In this document: one piece after another, positions 12,060 to 23,210 of the stretch
How the letters are laid out: every line of letters begins with the position of its first letter
Numbering within the stretch: position 1 is the first letter of the stretch
Source of the DNA: Triglochin maritima
Taxonomy: Eukaryota > Streptophyta > Magnoliopsida > Alismatales > Juncaginaceae
Assembly (NCBI GenBank): GCA_963682175.1
Contig: OY821788.1
Location: forward strand, 13,410,001-13,474,000
Direction of reading: 5' to 3'
Length of the DNA: 64,000 bases
Position numbers and translations under genes: made by a program
Notes under the pieces: model-generated
Seen by the model: the letters and a program-made list of their open reading frames with translations, nothing else
The model's database searches: none
What the model was told of the DNA's origin: nothing

Positions 12060-13031
12060 ATGTCAAACATCCAACCAATTGTGCGGTCTATGATCGAAAA
12101 GAACCCTTTGCAAAATGATGACTCAAACTTCATGAAATGGCAACTCAATCTTAATATTGTGTTGAGGTTTGAAAAACTATCTCATATTTTGGATAGTGAA
12201 ATCCCAAAATTAAATGAGAAGGCAACCGATAATGAGAAAGAGGCGATAGCCAAGTGGGAAGACCAAGAGAACCAATTTCACGGTCTAATATTGGCCTCCA
12301 TGGGTGACTTGCTTCAAGCGAAATACTTGGATTCAAAACCCAAGAAGACCATGGAAGCTCTAACAAAGATGTTCATGGATAATGCCCAAAAGGAGCGCTA
12401 TAAGACCACCATCGCACTCACAAGGTGCCATATGGCGGAAGGAACATTAGTATCCACGCATTTTCTCATGATGCAAGGATACCTTGAGAAGTTGTCGAAG
12501 CTCTCTTGTCCAATGCCCGAGGACATTGCCGAAGATCTAATTCTTTGCTTTCTAGCCCCGTCCTTTAAGGACTTTGTGATGCACTATCATGTGCGTGAAA
12601 AAGGGGTGAGTCTTGAGGAGCTGCACAACGCTCTCAAAACTGCTGAAGTTGACATGGGCAAGGGTAGGGACAAGCATGTCCTTGCCGTCCATAAGAGGAG
12701 AAAAAAGATCAACAAAGGTAAAGGCAAATTTACCAAAGAGACGTCATTCAAGAGCAAGGGAGTAGGAGGTGCTCATAGGAGTGTCTCAAGGGGGAAATCT
12801 TTGAAATCTCCAATTCCCAACATGGAGTGCTTTCACTGCGGTGAAAAGGGACACATCCGACCTAATTGCCCCAAGTACAAGGAAGACCTTGAAAATGGGA
12901 TGATTGAACGTAGGCGCCCGAGAAACGTCGTAGGTATGTTTGTTATTGAGATAAATTTAATCACCTTTGTCCTTGATTTGGTAATGGTTACCGAATCTTG
13001 TGCTCACATAATTTTGATGTGCAGCTATTGA
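12060..13031 (+). CDS. copia gag (capsid/nucleocapsid) with remnant protease start
   Basis: Encodes the retrotransposon Gag that packages element RNA into cytoplasmic particles. The chosen ATG begins MSNIQPIV, where similarity to plant copia Gag starts. The central region is of the retrotran_gag/UBN2 type (alpha-helical, ending in the LEELHNALKTAE stretch). A CCHC zinc knuckle, CFHCGEKGHIRPNC, lies at about residues 257-270. After it comes the usual GMFVIE start of the protease, but the DTG active site is lost (VLDLV) and the frame ends at 13031. The protease remnant continues in another frame to about 13125. Gag may still be translatable; the polyprotein is not. Confidence 0.85.
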   Translation: MSNIQPIVRSMIEKNPLQNDDSNFMKWQLNLNIVLRFEKLSHILDSEIPKLNEKATDNEKEAIAKWEDQENQFHGLILASMGDLLQAKYLDSKPKKTMEALTKMFMDNAQKERYKTTIALTRCHMAEGTLVSTHFLMMQGYLEKLSKLSCPMPEDIAEDLILCFLAPSFKDFVMHYHVREKGVSLEELHNALKTAEVDMGKGRDKHVLAVHKRRKKINKGKGKFTKETSFKSKGVGGAHRSVSRGKSLKSPIPNMECFHCGEKGHIRPNCPKYKEDLENGMIERRRPRNVVGMFVIEINLITFVLDLVMVTESCAHIILMCSY

Positions 13032-13390
13032 AGGATAGGAAGGAACTCGTGGAGAACGAGATGATATTGAAGATCGGAAATAGTACAAGCATAGCTGCGA
13101 TTGTACAAGGTTCTATGGAACTTCAATAGTCTAATGATTTAAATTTATGTTTTGAAGAGTGTTTGTTATGTGCCTTCGATTAGCAAGAACATTTCTGTAT
13201 CAAGTTTTAGATATGGATAAATTTTAATAAATATTTTAATTCTTGCTTGTTTATATCGAAGAATGGAATTTTCTATGCAAATACATTCGTATGGAATGGT
13301 ATCTATTTGCTTGAAATGAATAATAAACAAACTCAAATAACAATAACAAAAGGGACTAAGATAACTCACGTAAATGATTCATTCTCATAG

Positions 13391-15770
13391 CACTATCGGA
13401 TTGGTCAAGTAAATGACCAAGAGACCTTTCAAGATGAAAGGAACGAAAATGAGTGCCTTATTGGATATGATACATTACAATGTATGTGGTCTGATGAGTA
13501 CAAGTGCAAGAGACGGTTTAAGGTACTTCATTTTGTTCACGGATAACTATAGTCATCATGGTTGTATTTGTCTAATGGGAAACAAAAGTGAATTCTTTGA
13601 CGAGTTTAAGGAATTCGAGGATGAAGTAGTAAACCGACTCAACAAGAGTATTGAGTCTCTACGAAAGGTTCGTAGGGGTGAATGCTTAGGATACATAATT
13701 TGACTCATTCCTAAAGTAGGAATAGGATATTGCTCAATATGGTTCGATCAATGATAAGTCAATCTAAATTGCCTATTTACTTTTGGAATTATGCACTGTG
13801 AGTAATGACCAACTCACTAAATAATGTTCCATCCAAATCCGTGGAGAAAATGGCTTGTGAACTATGGAGTTGAAAGACTCCTAAGCTCAACTTTCTCAAG
13901 ATTTGGGGTTGTGAGGTCTACATCAAGAAATTGATGTCGACCAAGCTTCAACCAAAAGCGGATGAGTGCTTCTTTATATGTTATCCTCGTATGACAAGAG
14001 GATACTACTTTTGGTGTATCACCTCCAATCGAAAGATTGTAGAGAGAGATATAGTTTTTCTAGAATTTCTGGAAAAGAGAGAAAAGTAGTGGGAGTAGAG
14101 TTAAGCTTGAGGAAACTCAAGATACTCTACAAGATCATGATGTGAATGTTGCATTCAAAATCATGAAGACCCAACCGAGATTCATTTGGTTAGTGGGAGC
14201 ATGAGCAAGAGATCCTTACAAGAAATTGTGAGAGAATCTCAATCATCCCCGCCTAGTGTACGTTCGAGAGTCGAACGTGAACCCATTTCTCAGGAAATTG
14301 TGGAAGAAGTTCGAAAGACACGAGAAGAACGAAAATAATTGAGAAGGTCGACGAGGGAAAGGAAGAAACCCAATAAGCATGTGGGACTTCATGAGATCGT
14401 GGTACTAGATACCAAAGATCCCTCAACCTTCCAAGAAGAAATGGAAATAGAAGACTCCAAACTATGACTTGAGACCATGGATCCGAAATAGAATCCATGT
14501 ATGATAATCAAGTGTGGAACTTGATTTGCCTTCCTCAAGAGAAAATGTCATTTAGTATGAATGAGCTTTTAGGAGGAAGATGGACATGGATAGTAGCTTG
14601 ACAACCTACAAAGCAAGGCTTGTAGCAAAAGGTTATACTCAAATTCAAGAAATTGACTTCGATGAAACTTTTGAGAGTTTGCCATGATAAAATCTATTCG
14701 GATCATGCTCACTATTACCACATTTCACAATTGTGAGGTATGGAAGGTGGATATCAAAATGGCGTTCCTTAATGGGAACTTGGAGGAGGATATGTACATG
14801 GTACAACCTCAAGGTTTTGATGATCCAAAGAATAGCGAGAAGATATGCAAGTTTCAAAGATCCATTTATGGATTGAAGCAAGCATCGAGGAGTTGGAACA
14901 AACGCTTTGACGAAGAGGTGAAGAAGATTCACTTCATTCAAAGTAAAGGAGAACCTTGTATGTACAGGGAGATTAGTGGGAGTCATGTAGTACTTCTGAC
15001 CTTATATGTTGATGACATATTGCTCATGAGCAGTCATATACCTTTGCATTAGCAAACGAGAAATTTCATTGAAATCGGCATTTTCAATGAAAAGAAATGG
15101 ATGAGGCTCAACACATCTTGAGAATCAAGATACATTGAGATACATCCCATAGACTCATTGGCCTAAGTCAACGTGCATACATTGACAAGGTCTTGGAAAT
15201 GTTCAGGGTGAACAATTCCAATATGGACAATGTGCCAATAAGTATGAGTATAGGTATGCAACTCAAGAAGTCTCAACGTGCTCAATCATGCAAAGACTTG
15301 GGGTACATGAAGGTATCCCTTATGCTTCTGCAAAAGGAAGGACCACATACACGATGACTTGCACAAGACTCAATATCTCGTATGCTCTAAGCGTGACAAG
15401 AGGTCACCAATCCAACGCAAGTCCTAATCGTAGGATTGCGGTCAAGAATATTCTGAAGTACCTTAACCGGACTAAAGATAAGGTTCTTGTTTATGGAGGA
15501 CAAAGGAGGAAATACCCGAGGGCTATTTAGATGCAATTCTCATAGGGAATCATGACAATAAAATGTTGGAATAATGATGCGTCATCATTATCGAAGGTGG
15601 AGGTATGAGCTAGTGTAGTTAGGAGTAATATCACTACAGCTAACTCAACCACCAACGAAAGATAAAATAAATAAATGGGTGGACACAACAGTGACACAAC
15701 TGATCCATTCAACAAACCTTCATACCAAGCTAAGAGGCGAAATATATTTCGAGTCCATGGATCCAAGGAT
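13391..15770 (+). pseudogene. copia pol: integrase, reverse transcriptase, RNase H remnants
   Basis: Integrase remains start near 13410. The first catalytic Asp of the usual TDVCG is Asn (YNVCG), FTDNYS keeps the second Asp, and the segment with the third catalytic acid is deleted around 13700. The C-terminal part resumes at about 13740 (FWNYA, CEVYIKKLMSTKLQPKADEC) in a new frame to about 14090. RT begins near 14610 (KARLVAKGYTQ), shifts frame near 14685, has VDIKMAFLNG, YGLKQAS and YVDD (to 15052), then stops. RNase H fragments reach about 15770. At least six frame breaks make this non-functional. Confidence 0.85.
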
Positions 15771-17048
15771 CCTTGTGGATTGGTTTGATAGGTGATTAGA
15801 GAAGGTTACCCTAGTTATTAATGTTTTATACATTGAGAATGTATGTGAAAGAAAACTTTGATAACAAGTGGGAGATTGAAGGGAATGTGCTCTAAAAGTT
15901 TTACTTTTAAATGTTAATTATTATGAATTGAATGAGAAATCATTTTGTCCCTTGTTTTTGTTATTCGTCTTTTAGAAGTGTTAAGGAAGAGGCTCTTGGT
16001 CTTTAACCGTAGAGCTCTAAAAGATAATGGTTTACATAAAACAAAAGATATTCACAATCATGGTAATTAACATGGGACATTAATTACCGAGTTAAGATTG
16101 TCGTGTTAGTCATAGATCATTGTAGCTCTACAAGTGAGTGACAACACGGGTACACAAAAGAGGAAAATACTACTTTTGTATACTGAATAGACCTAATAAG
16201 TAAAACATTATAGAATTGTGTTTTCTGTGTCATTAATGTTTTACTGTGTCCTTGGTCCTTTGATATGAGACTTATATCCGATCACTTAAGAAATGCTTGA
16301 TTAGACTAGTGTCTTGAGCTATCGATAAGTGTAGTGTAAAGGCATTGGTTGGTTAAGTATGACTTTTGTTGGAGAAGATAGTTAGTCAAAAGATTATCAT
16401 TGCCCCTCTTAATTGAGTAATGATATTAGTGGGCCCCTTGATAAAGCAAAGTTATAATATGCACAATGTGATTTGAGTTAAGTCACATATTTATAACTAG
16501 CTTAAAGAGATCAAGAAATGAATACTAATACAAAGATGACACAATGCTACTTTGCGTGTATTCTTAATATCATGAAGCAAGGGACGGATACAAGTGATGC
16601 ACTCTATCACTAAATGGATCGGGTTTTGGTTCGAGTGGAATTAAGACATCTAACTAATTGGGAGCTATAATGTGTAGCTAGATACCGCTTATAGCTTGTG
16701 ATATTAAGCTCTTAATATCACTACCAACTTAGTTTAGATCCTCCCATAGGTCACACCACAAAACTGGGAAACAAGAAATGAGGATTTTGAGTTCATAAGG
16801 TGTGTCGAGTTTCATGTAGAAAATATGACACATGTGGTGAACAAGCAAAATAAAAATTATGTTGTGATTAATAACATAATTAGAATCTAAATTAAATTCA
16901 TATGTGATGTAAATATTATGGGGTGTAATGATTTATCATTACATAGGATAATATGTTACATAAGTTGTGAACTTACTACTAATCCCGAAATGTCAAATTT
17001 TATAGGGGTTAAACCGAAATTTGACCAGTCTGCAGTACTGTGCAAAAA

Positions 17049-17297
17049 CGGTCGACCGCTAAACGGTAAACGGTCGACCGAATGTTGCACGGACGACCAA
17101 AATGTTGCACGGTCGACCGGATGTGTCTCGATCGTAATAGGGAATTTTGTCTGTTCATTTTCGATCGGCCGAAGTATATCGGCCGGTCGACCGAACATTG
17201 CGATGAAATATTTTTTGTTATGAACGGTCAACCGAGTTATTAACGGACGACCGAAACTTGGTCTAAACGGTCGACCGAACCTCCAAACGGTCGACCG
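17049..17297. repeat. CGGTCGACCG palindrome array, 3' LTR
   Basis: Six exact copies and variants (CGGACGACCA, CGGTCAACCG, CGGACGACCG), homologous to 9643-9912. Variant positions differ between the two LTRs, showing change within the array since insertion. Confidence 0.85.
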
Positions 17298-17549
17298 ATC
17301 CAGACGGTTTCTGCAGAATTAATTTAAGAATTAATTAGATCACGCATGGAATTGGTCCATAACTGATTTAACTCATGGCTGAGATTATTTGTTAGCAAAT
17401 AATAGATGGTTAGATGGAAGTTTGCATGAAATCATGGGCAAGAGGTTGCACATGAATAGGTAATTTAGAGAGAACTTATAAATACAAGTTTATCTCATTA
17501 CCTAATAGAATTAATTCATTATTTTCTTGTGTAAACATCTCTCTCCATA

Positions 17550-17700
17550 ATTCTCCACGAATTTCCTTAATTCTCCATAATTCTCCACGAATTTCCTTAA
17601 TTCTCCACGAATTTCCTTAATTCTCCATAATTCTCCACGAATTTCCTTAATTCTCCACGAATTTCCTTAATTCTCCATAATTCTCCACGAATTTCTTCTC
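17550..17700 (+). repeat. 10/20-bp minisatellite in the copia 3' LTR
   Basis: Units TTCTCCATAA and TTCTCCACGAATTTCCTTAA alternate in about three 50-bp higher-order repeats. The 5' LTR has one unit set at the same place. About 40 bp present in the 5' LTR downstream of this point are missing. Confidence 0.85.
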
Positions 17701-18254
17701 AAGGGAACTAAAGAGGGGTTAGTAGCTAGATTCTAAACCCTATTGGAGATTGAGAGGCTAGCTCTTCTCTCTCCGATCTTGTTTAGAGTTTGGTGAATAC
17801 TTGGGGGCATCCGGCGCAGCGACAAACATCCTCAACGTCTTCGGATCATCAAGAAGTTTTAGAGAACTTCTAGGTATGAAATTCGGAGCCCATGTTTGTT
17901 TTAATAAAGTTTTGGAACTAGTTATTGAAACAAACTGATGCATGCATGAAACAAATCATAGAAAATTGTAATTGATCCTTATTGTGCGTAAACATTTCGA
18001 AAATATATATGTGCAATTAAACTAGAAATCCAACACTTTGGTCCTTTAGTCTTACGTTTAGGTCCTTCTCCCTTGCATCTTCATCCCCAGGTATCATAAT
18101 TCAGACCTTTCTCCCTGCTTTTGGGTCCTTTATGCTTCATCTCTTCAAACCTATTTATTTCTGAAATTCAAACATAACACTCGTCACGTAGCATTGTTTA
18201 GATGAAAGATAATGGATATAAGATGCAAATGTAAGAGTGAAATGATGTCAATCA

Positions 18255-18268
18255 AATACCCCCACACC
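18255..18268 (-). other. polypurine tract of element H
   Basis: The minus strand reads GGTGTGGGGGTATT immediately before the LTR start TGATTGACATC. This is the expected plus-strand primer for a minus-strand element. Confidence 0.8.
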
Positions 18269-19801
18269 AAACTTTTGCTAGTCCCGAGCAAAACAAAGAA
18301 AGAGAAAAGCATACGAAAAATTAGAAATCCTAACTCACTTTCGTAGGAATCACGGTTGCACTTAGCACGTGCAACAAGCCCTTAAACCTCCTTGTCGCCA
18401 AGGAGGAGGAGTGTTGTCTCCTGAGGGTTTTCAGCGGATATACCCACAAAATCTGAACAAAGATGCATTATTCAATCTAGCTACACGACTCGTTGGCTCA
18501 TTTTGTCGATCATGGGACGCGGTAATACTACGGGTCGACTCTATATATGTAATCGGACCACACACCTAGCCTAATGAATTATTCGTGAAAGTTAGTTAAG
18601 GACTTAAGTGAAAGACATTGGCAACGTTGACTTCTGAATGTGATACAATGTGTAAAGTCCATTAAGGTTCTTATTTATTTATTTTTTCTTTTTTTTCTTT
18701 GGAGCATTTTATTGGTTGGTGTTTCATTCTCCCAAGGTCAAGTTTCGTGCATCATTGCCTATGAGGACTTATACTATCACGTACACCTTCCCCAAAATCT
18801 CCACACAGGGCGATCCCTACCACCCGTGTAACGGGAGTTCGATCGGTGCATCCTAAGTCAGATGACTCGAAAGCACCAGGCACAAAGTCCCTTCAGACCT
18901 ACTTTCCCGAGTGATAGGAGTCATGCGAGAAGAGAGAACACCACTTATTTATTTATCTACATGAGAACCAAAACTCCTACACATAAGTTTCACAAAAAGA
19001 GATTAAGGGCCCTTGACTACGACAAACTTCCTAATACTAACAGACACGAATTATTTGACTCACTAGGTTCAGGGTGGACTTCTTTAAATGTTTGAGCGCT
19101 GAAACCCTATGATTACACGCCCCCTGAGGGAAAACCGAGGTGCATCCTAACAACTCGATAAGACCTAAAGCCAATAAACTAGATATCCTAATGCATCAAG
19201 TTCAAGATAATTTTGGGAACTTTCTTTTTACTTTGCCTCTCAACGGTTTTGCACATGCTAAACACACGCAAAACCTACAAAAACATTTTCTTTCGCAAAC
19301 ACATGAAGATTTTGAAAGAAATGTGAAAATTTTAAAGCACTAGGCAAGCAAAAGAAGACAAGTCACCCAAGGATCATGGCAAGTAGATATATCAATGTTA
19401 AATGCAGCACACTAACATGACCCTAGAAGTACAACTAAAAGAAAACGAAATAAAAACAAATAGACGCACAAACTATGTACAAACGTGAAAACACCCCCAC
19501 ACCTAATCCATGCATTGTCCTCAATGAATGTGAGCAACATACTACATGGATTTATGCATGAAAAATGAAAGATCTCACCAACATAAAGCGCAAAAGGAAC
19601 TTCGTGGTTATGTTGATGGACACAAATCCGAATTCCCTCAAAACCTGTGAGATACTGAAGAAGGGAGACAAATACGTGAAGAAATGGGGCCCAAGTACAA
19701 AAGGGTTGGGGCCCACAACAATCAATGCTCGCTCATGGAGTCTTTTATTACATTTTTTTACAAGGTATATACATTAACAAAGATATTCTCATATCATTTG
19801 G
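18269..19801 (-). other. 3' noncoding region of element H
   Basis: No domain is seen. It has a second polypurine-like tract (AGGTGTGGGGGTGT on the minus strand) at 19491-19504, preceded by the ATTGAGGACAATGCATG block common in plant Athila-like elements. The short open frames here lack similarity to anything recognised. Confidence 0.55.
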
Positions 19802-20320
19802 TCAAGGAACATCAAATGAGAACATCAAGTTATGAGGACCAGAAACTTGCCGAGATGGAAAAACTTCAGTGGTACTCTGAGGTGTCATGAGGGGTGAAAG
19901 GTAAAAGCTGAAAGGCTCGAACCCCTCATGATATTGGTTGGGTGTAGGCAACACGAATGAGTGGAGTTGTGTTGCCTCACTAGGGTTTAGTTGCTCATCA
20001 AACAAAACCCTCCAACCAATAGGTAGGTGCATCGGAATGAGTTCCTCAAGCTCATTCGATGGATGCAGCAGACCTGCATCACTAAGAATGGGGATTCTCC
20101 CCAAGTCATCCAACAAGGACCTCCCACCATCATTTATATCATTAAGCATAAGCTCGTTCGTAGGTGGGTCCTTGTTGGAGTCAATATGAAGCTCAAATGG
20201 CTCAATGGCCAAGGGACGTGAGATAGAGACACCTTCTGGTATAGGCATATGATGAGGTGTCTCACTCTCACTAGTAATCTCAACCGAATCATGCAACGAA
20301 CACTCCTTTTGGACATTCAT
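19802..20320 (-). CDS. unrecognised ORF after the protease of element H
   Basis: A 172-residue open frame starting four bases after the stop of the protease frame. It is acidic in its first half (SESETP, ELHIDSNKDPP) and proline-rich near the end. No domain is recognised. It sits where the young element 32998-40376 has a different short tail. It could be a frameshifted tail of the gag-protease frame or chance; expression is doubtful. Confidence 0.3.
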   Translation of the reverse strand: MNVQKECSLHDSVEITSESETPHHMPIPEGVSISRPLAIEPFELHIDSNKDPPTNELMLNDINDGGRSLLDDLGRIPILSDAGLLHPSNELEELIPMHLPIGWRVLFDEQLNPSEATQLHSFVLPTPNQYHEGFEPFSFYLSPLMTPQSTTEVFPSRQVSGPHNLMFSFDVP

Positions 20321-20323
20321 GTT

Positions 20324-21205
20324 TTATGTCAGCTCACTTTGTTGCATTGAAAAGACAAGCAATGAGTTTTCACTGGCCCCACAAATATTCTCAATGGGTT
20401 GCATTGGTGTTAGGGGTGTTCGTTGATTTTGCGGTGCTTTCTCTAATTGGCGGATGAGATTGAGATTTAAAGGTTGATCCATGGGCTCCTGTTGCCTACC
20501 AGAGTTGAACACATGAAACTCGGCACTCATGTTACCGAATGAGAGTTTCATGAAACCATTTCTACAATTAATTAAGGCTTTGGAAGTTGCCAGAAATGGT
20601 CTACCCAAAATCAAAGGTATTTGAGAGTGGATGTTTGCAACAGGATTGGTATCGAGGACAACAAAATCGACTAGAAATATAAAATCTCCAACTTTGATAA
20701 GCATGTCCTCGATAATCCCCTTTGGAATACGAATGGATCTATCCGCCAATTGGAGGGTGATCTTAGTTGGTTTCAATTCTCCCAAATTCAACTGTTGATA
20801 AACAGAAAATAGGAGGAGGTTGACCGCCGATCCTACATCAAGCAATACATTACTCATGCTAGTGTCCCCTATCGTACACTGAATAGTAGGACACCTAGGG
20901 TCCTTGTATTTTGTGTAGCCGGGATTGGACAAAAGTGAGCTTACATTTGCAGCCAAGAATACTTTCTTAGGAACATTGGTCTTCCTCTTGGTTGTGAAGA
21001 GATCCTTCAACACTTTGGCATATTGAGGTATTTGTTGGATGACATCCAACAAGGGGATGATAACCTTAACTTGCTTAAACACCTCTAATATCTTGTCCAA
21101 CACGGCCTCAACACACCTCACCTCCCTACGACGAGGACCACAAAGCCCAGCAAGTGAGTCAAGATCTGGAGATCTCGTCTCTCCTACTATCGACAGAGTG
21201 GGCAA
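20324..21205 (-). pseudogene. gypsy protease fused to leader sequence, gag deleted
   Basis: The frame encodes an Athila-like aspartic protease (KTNVPKK, YKDPRCPTI, ILGRPFLATS, NCRNGFMKLSFGN). The active-site loop reads LLDVGSAVNLL instead of the usual DLGA form. Residues 1 to about 35 are not protein-like: 21098-21205 is the noncoding leader block also seen at 540-650. It is joined directly to the protease near 21100, so gag and its zinc knuckle have been deleted. The element therefore depended on other copies, or was never active in this form. Confidence 0.75.
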
Positions 21206-21899
21206 CGCCGATCACGTCATGACGGTCGGGACCGGATCACTCTCCTAATGTGCCAGAAATCCTTAGGGCCAAATGTCTACTTGATTTTAAAATTAGGATC
21301 TTGATTAGTGTGGTTTCTGGGGCGAAGGAAAGGGTGATGAAATCCCCCACCTTATCCTTAATGGGACAGCCCCTCCTTAATAGTGTTTTGGAGTCTTAAT
21401 CTAATAATCAACTCTCCAAACAAACACTCAACTCACACTTGTTTCAATTCACTTCCTACTAACTAATGCATGTGCATACGAAACGCATGAATGAGAGTAG
21501 AATGTGCGTACCTCACGTGCCTAAGTCGCATACATGATGCATGACCTAAACAAGAAAGAATGCCTAATCTTTTGCTTTGGGTTTTAGGGTCCAAGTTCTT
21601 AAAGGAAGTTGATTATTAATCTGGGAGCAATCTAAGAGTCAGAACATGCCAAATCGAGTCCCAGATTCCTAAATCAATTATGGCAACAAGACAAAGAAAG
21701 GAGAGGGTAAACAAAGCTCACTAGACCGCCAATTGGCAGTCTACAGTGCCCAGTTTTCCTCCAAACTTCTTCAGTTGCCTATCCTTCCAACTCCAAGTCT
21801 CCTAAAACAAATAAAAACTACAAAACACAAATTAAATCCATTCGAATCGTCCAAACAAGAGTCTGGACTGGCACCTCCCCGGCAACGGCGCCAAAAACT
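21206..21899 (-). mobile_element. leader of element H with palindrome and primer site
   Basis: The palindrome copy GACCGCCAATTGGCAGTC is at 21724-21741, 159 bp from the LTR. A perfect tRNA-Asp primer site (minus strand) is at 21876-21893, six bases from the LTR edge at 21900. Confidence 0.75.
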
Positions 21900-23210
21900 T
21901 GTTGAATGTTTTATATTAAACCGCACGTACACGACGTCGGTGAAGACGTGGAAAATACGGGTCGTCCACAGGGAGGTGAGCAGCCTCTCATTTGCACGAA
22001 ATCAAGTGGCAAAAATAGGGAAGAGAGTTTGATTATCCTAATCTATGCTATACTACACTACGAAGTAACGCATGCATAAACGACCAACAAACGATGAACT
22101 AAAACTTAACTAAGAACGAAATAAGTGTGCTGGAATTCAAAAATGGAAAACCCCTAAGGGGTGGAGTGAGTGCACACATGCAAAGAGGTGGGTGTTGAAC
22201 ACATTCTTTAAGCACAAATAAAGGTAGTGTTTTCATGCATAGGAAGTGTCTAAATGTTATGGCAAAACCTATCAATCCATTCACTAACCTAGTTGATTAA
22301 CATTTACATACACAAGCTGGTTATTTCAGAACTTAAACAAGCATGAGAGGTGTCTAATCATTTTGGCAAAACTCATCAAGTCATAAGTTCTATCCTAAAC
22401 AAGCAAGCATACATGCATGTTTTATCAACACATTATATATAAAGCATTCATTCCATTCTCTTTTGCATGTATGAACATCAACTCCACCCCCCAAAGGGGA
22501 TGGACTACTCACTACACATTAGACTAATTATTAAACTAAGCAAGGAAAGCATACTAACTAAGCTACTAAAACTAATGAAATGAAATTACACTAAGTAAAA
22601 CAAGCAACATGAAACAAACAACATAATAAAGAAACTTTTATTAAAATGACTCACAATACAAGGTGAAGAGTTCTATTTATAGCCATAGAAAAAGGTAATC
22701 CGGGACAATCCCCCAGTATGGGACTAAACAAATACCAGAAAAAGAATAAACACCCTCTAATACATGTGCCACAAAAATCTCCGCAGATCCGGATCAACCC
22801 GGACCACCAATTCGCGATCCCAGACCGCCAATTGGTGGTCTACAGGATTCGGATCGTCCTGGGCTTTAGTTTGGGATTTCCATGCTGGTATTGTTTGTCT
22901 TTGATGCGATTACTTGACTTGTTGGAGCTCTGACCCGAATAGAATTTCCAAAATACTCCCCATGATGGTGTGGAGTTTTCTGTTTTGCTCTTTGGTCCTT
23001 TGGTCTTACGTTCAGATCCTTCTCCCTTGCATCTTAGTCCCCAGGTATCATAATTCAGTCCTTTTTCCCTGCTTTTGGGTCCTTTTATGCTTCATCTCTC
23101 CAAACCTATTTATTTCTGAAATTCAAACATAAAACTCGTCACGTAGCATTGATTAGGTGAAAGATAATGGATATAAGATGCAAATGTAAGCATGAAAAGA
23201 TGTCAATCAG
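21900..23210 (-). repeat. 5' LTR of element H
   Basis: 1,311 bp, plus-strand ends TGTTGAATG and GTCAATCA. TATA box at 22674-22681. Palindromes begin 121 bp (22802-22819, degenerate) and 142 bp (22823-22840) upstream of TATA. It contains the intact version of the site into which the copia element inserted in the partner LTR. Confidence 0.85.

Larger units (their letters stand above)
8471..18035 (+). mobile_element. complete Ty1/copia retrotransposon, decayed
   Basis: A 9.57-kb element with LTRs 8471-10560 and 15877-18035, both starting TGAAGGGA and ending TCCAACA, and with a 5-bp target duplication CTTTG at 8466-8470 and 18036-18040. The initiator-tRNA-Met primer site TGGTATCAGAGC is at 10562-10573, and a purine tract GTGGGAGA ends just before the 3' LTR. 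Order gag-PR-INT-RT-RNase H identifies Ty1/copia. Gag is open; pol is broken by stops, frameshifts and deletions, so the copy is not autonomous. Confidence 0.93.
15877..18035 (+). repeat. 3' LTR of the copia element
   Basis: 2,159 bp. TATA box at 17477-17484. The CGGTCGACCG array is at 17049-17297 with six exact copies. It is longer than the 5' LTR because of a tandem expansion at 17550-17700. It ends at CCAACA, followed by target duplication CTTTG. Confidence 0.9.
8266..18254 (-). repeat. gypsy H LTR, deleted and split by a copia insertion
   Basis: LTR parts are 8266-8470 and 18041-18254, about 420 bp in all, against 1,311 bp for the partner LTR at 21900-23210. The missing part lies between the equivalents of about 22075 and 22960 and is joined at a shared CATG, which suggests a microhomology deletion. 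The copia element then inserted at CTTTG; the empty site is visible in the partner LTR near 22987. A polypurine tract follows on the right. Confidence 0.75.
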
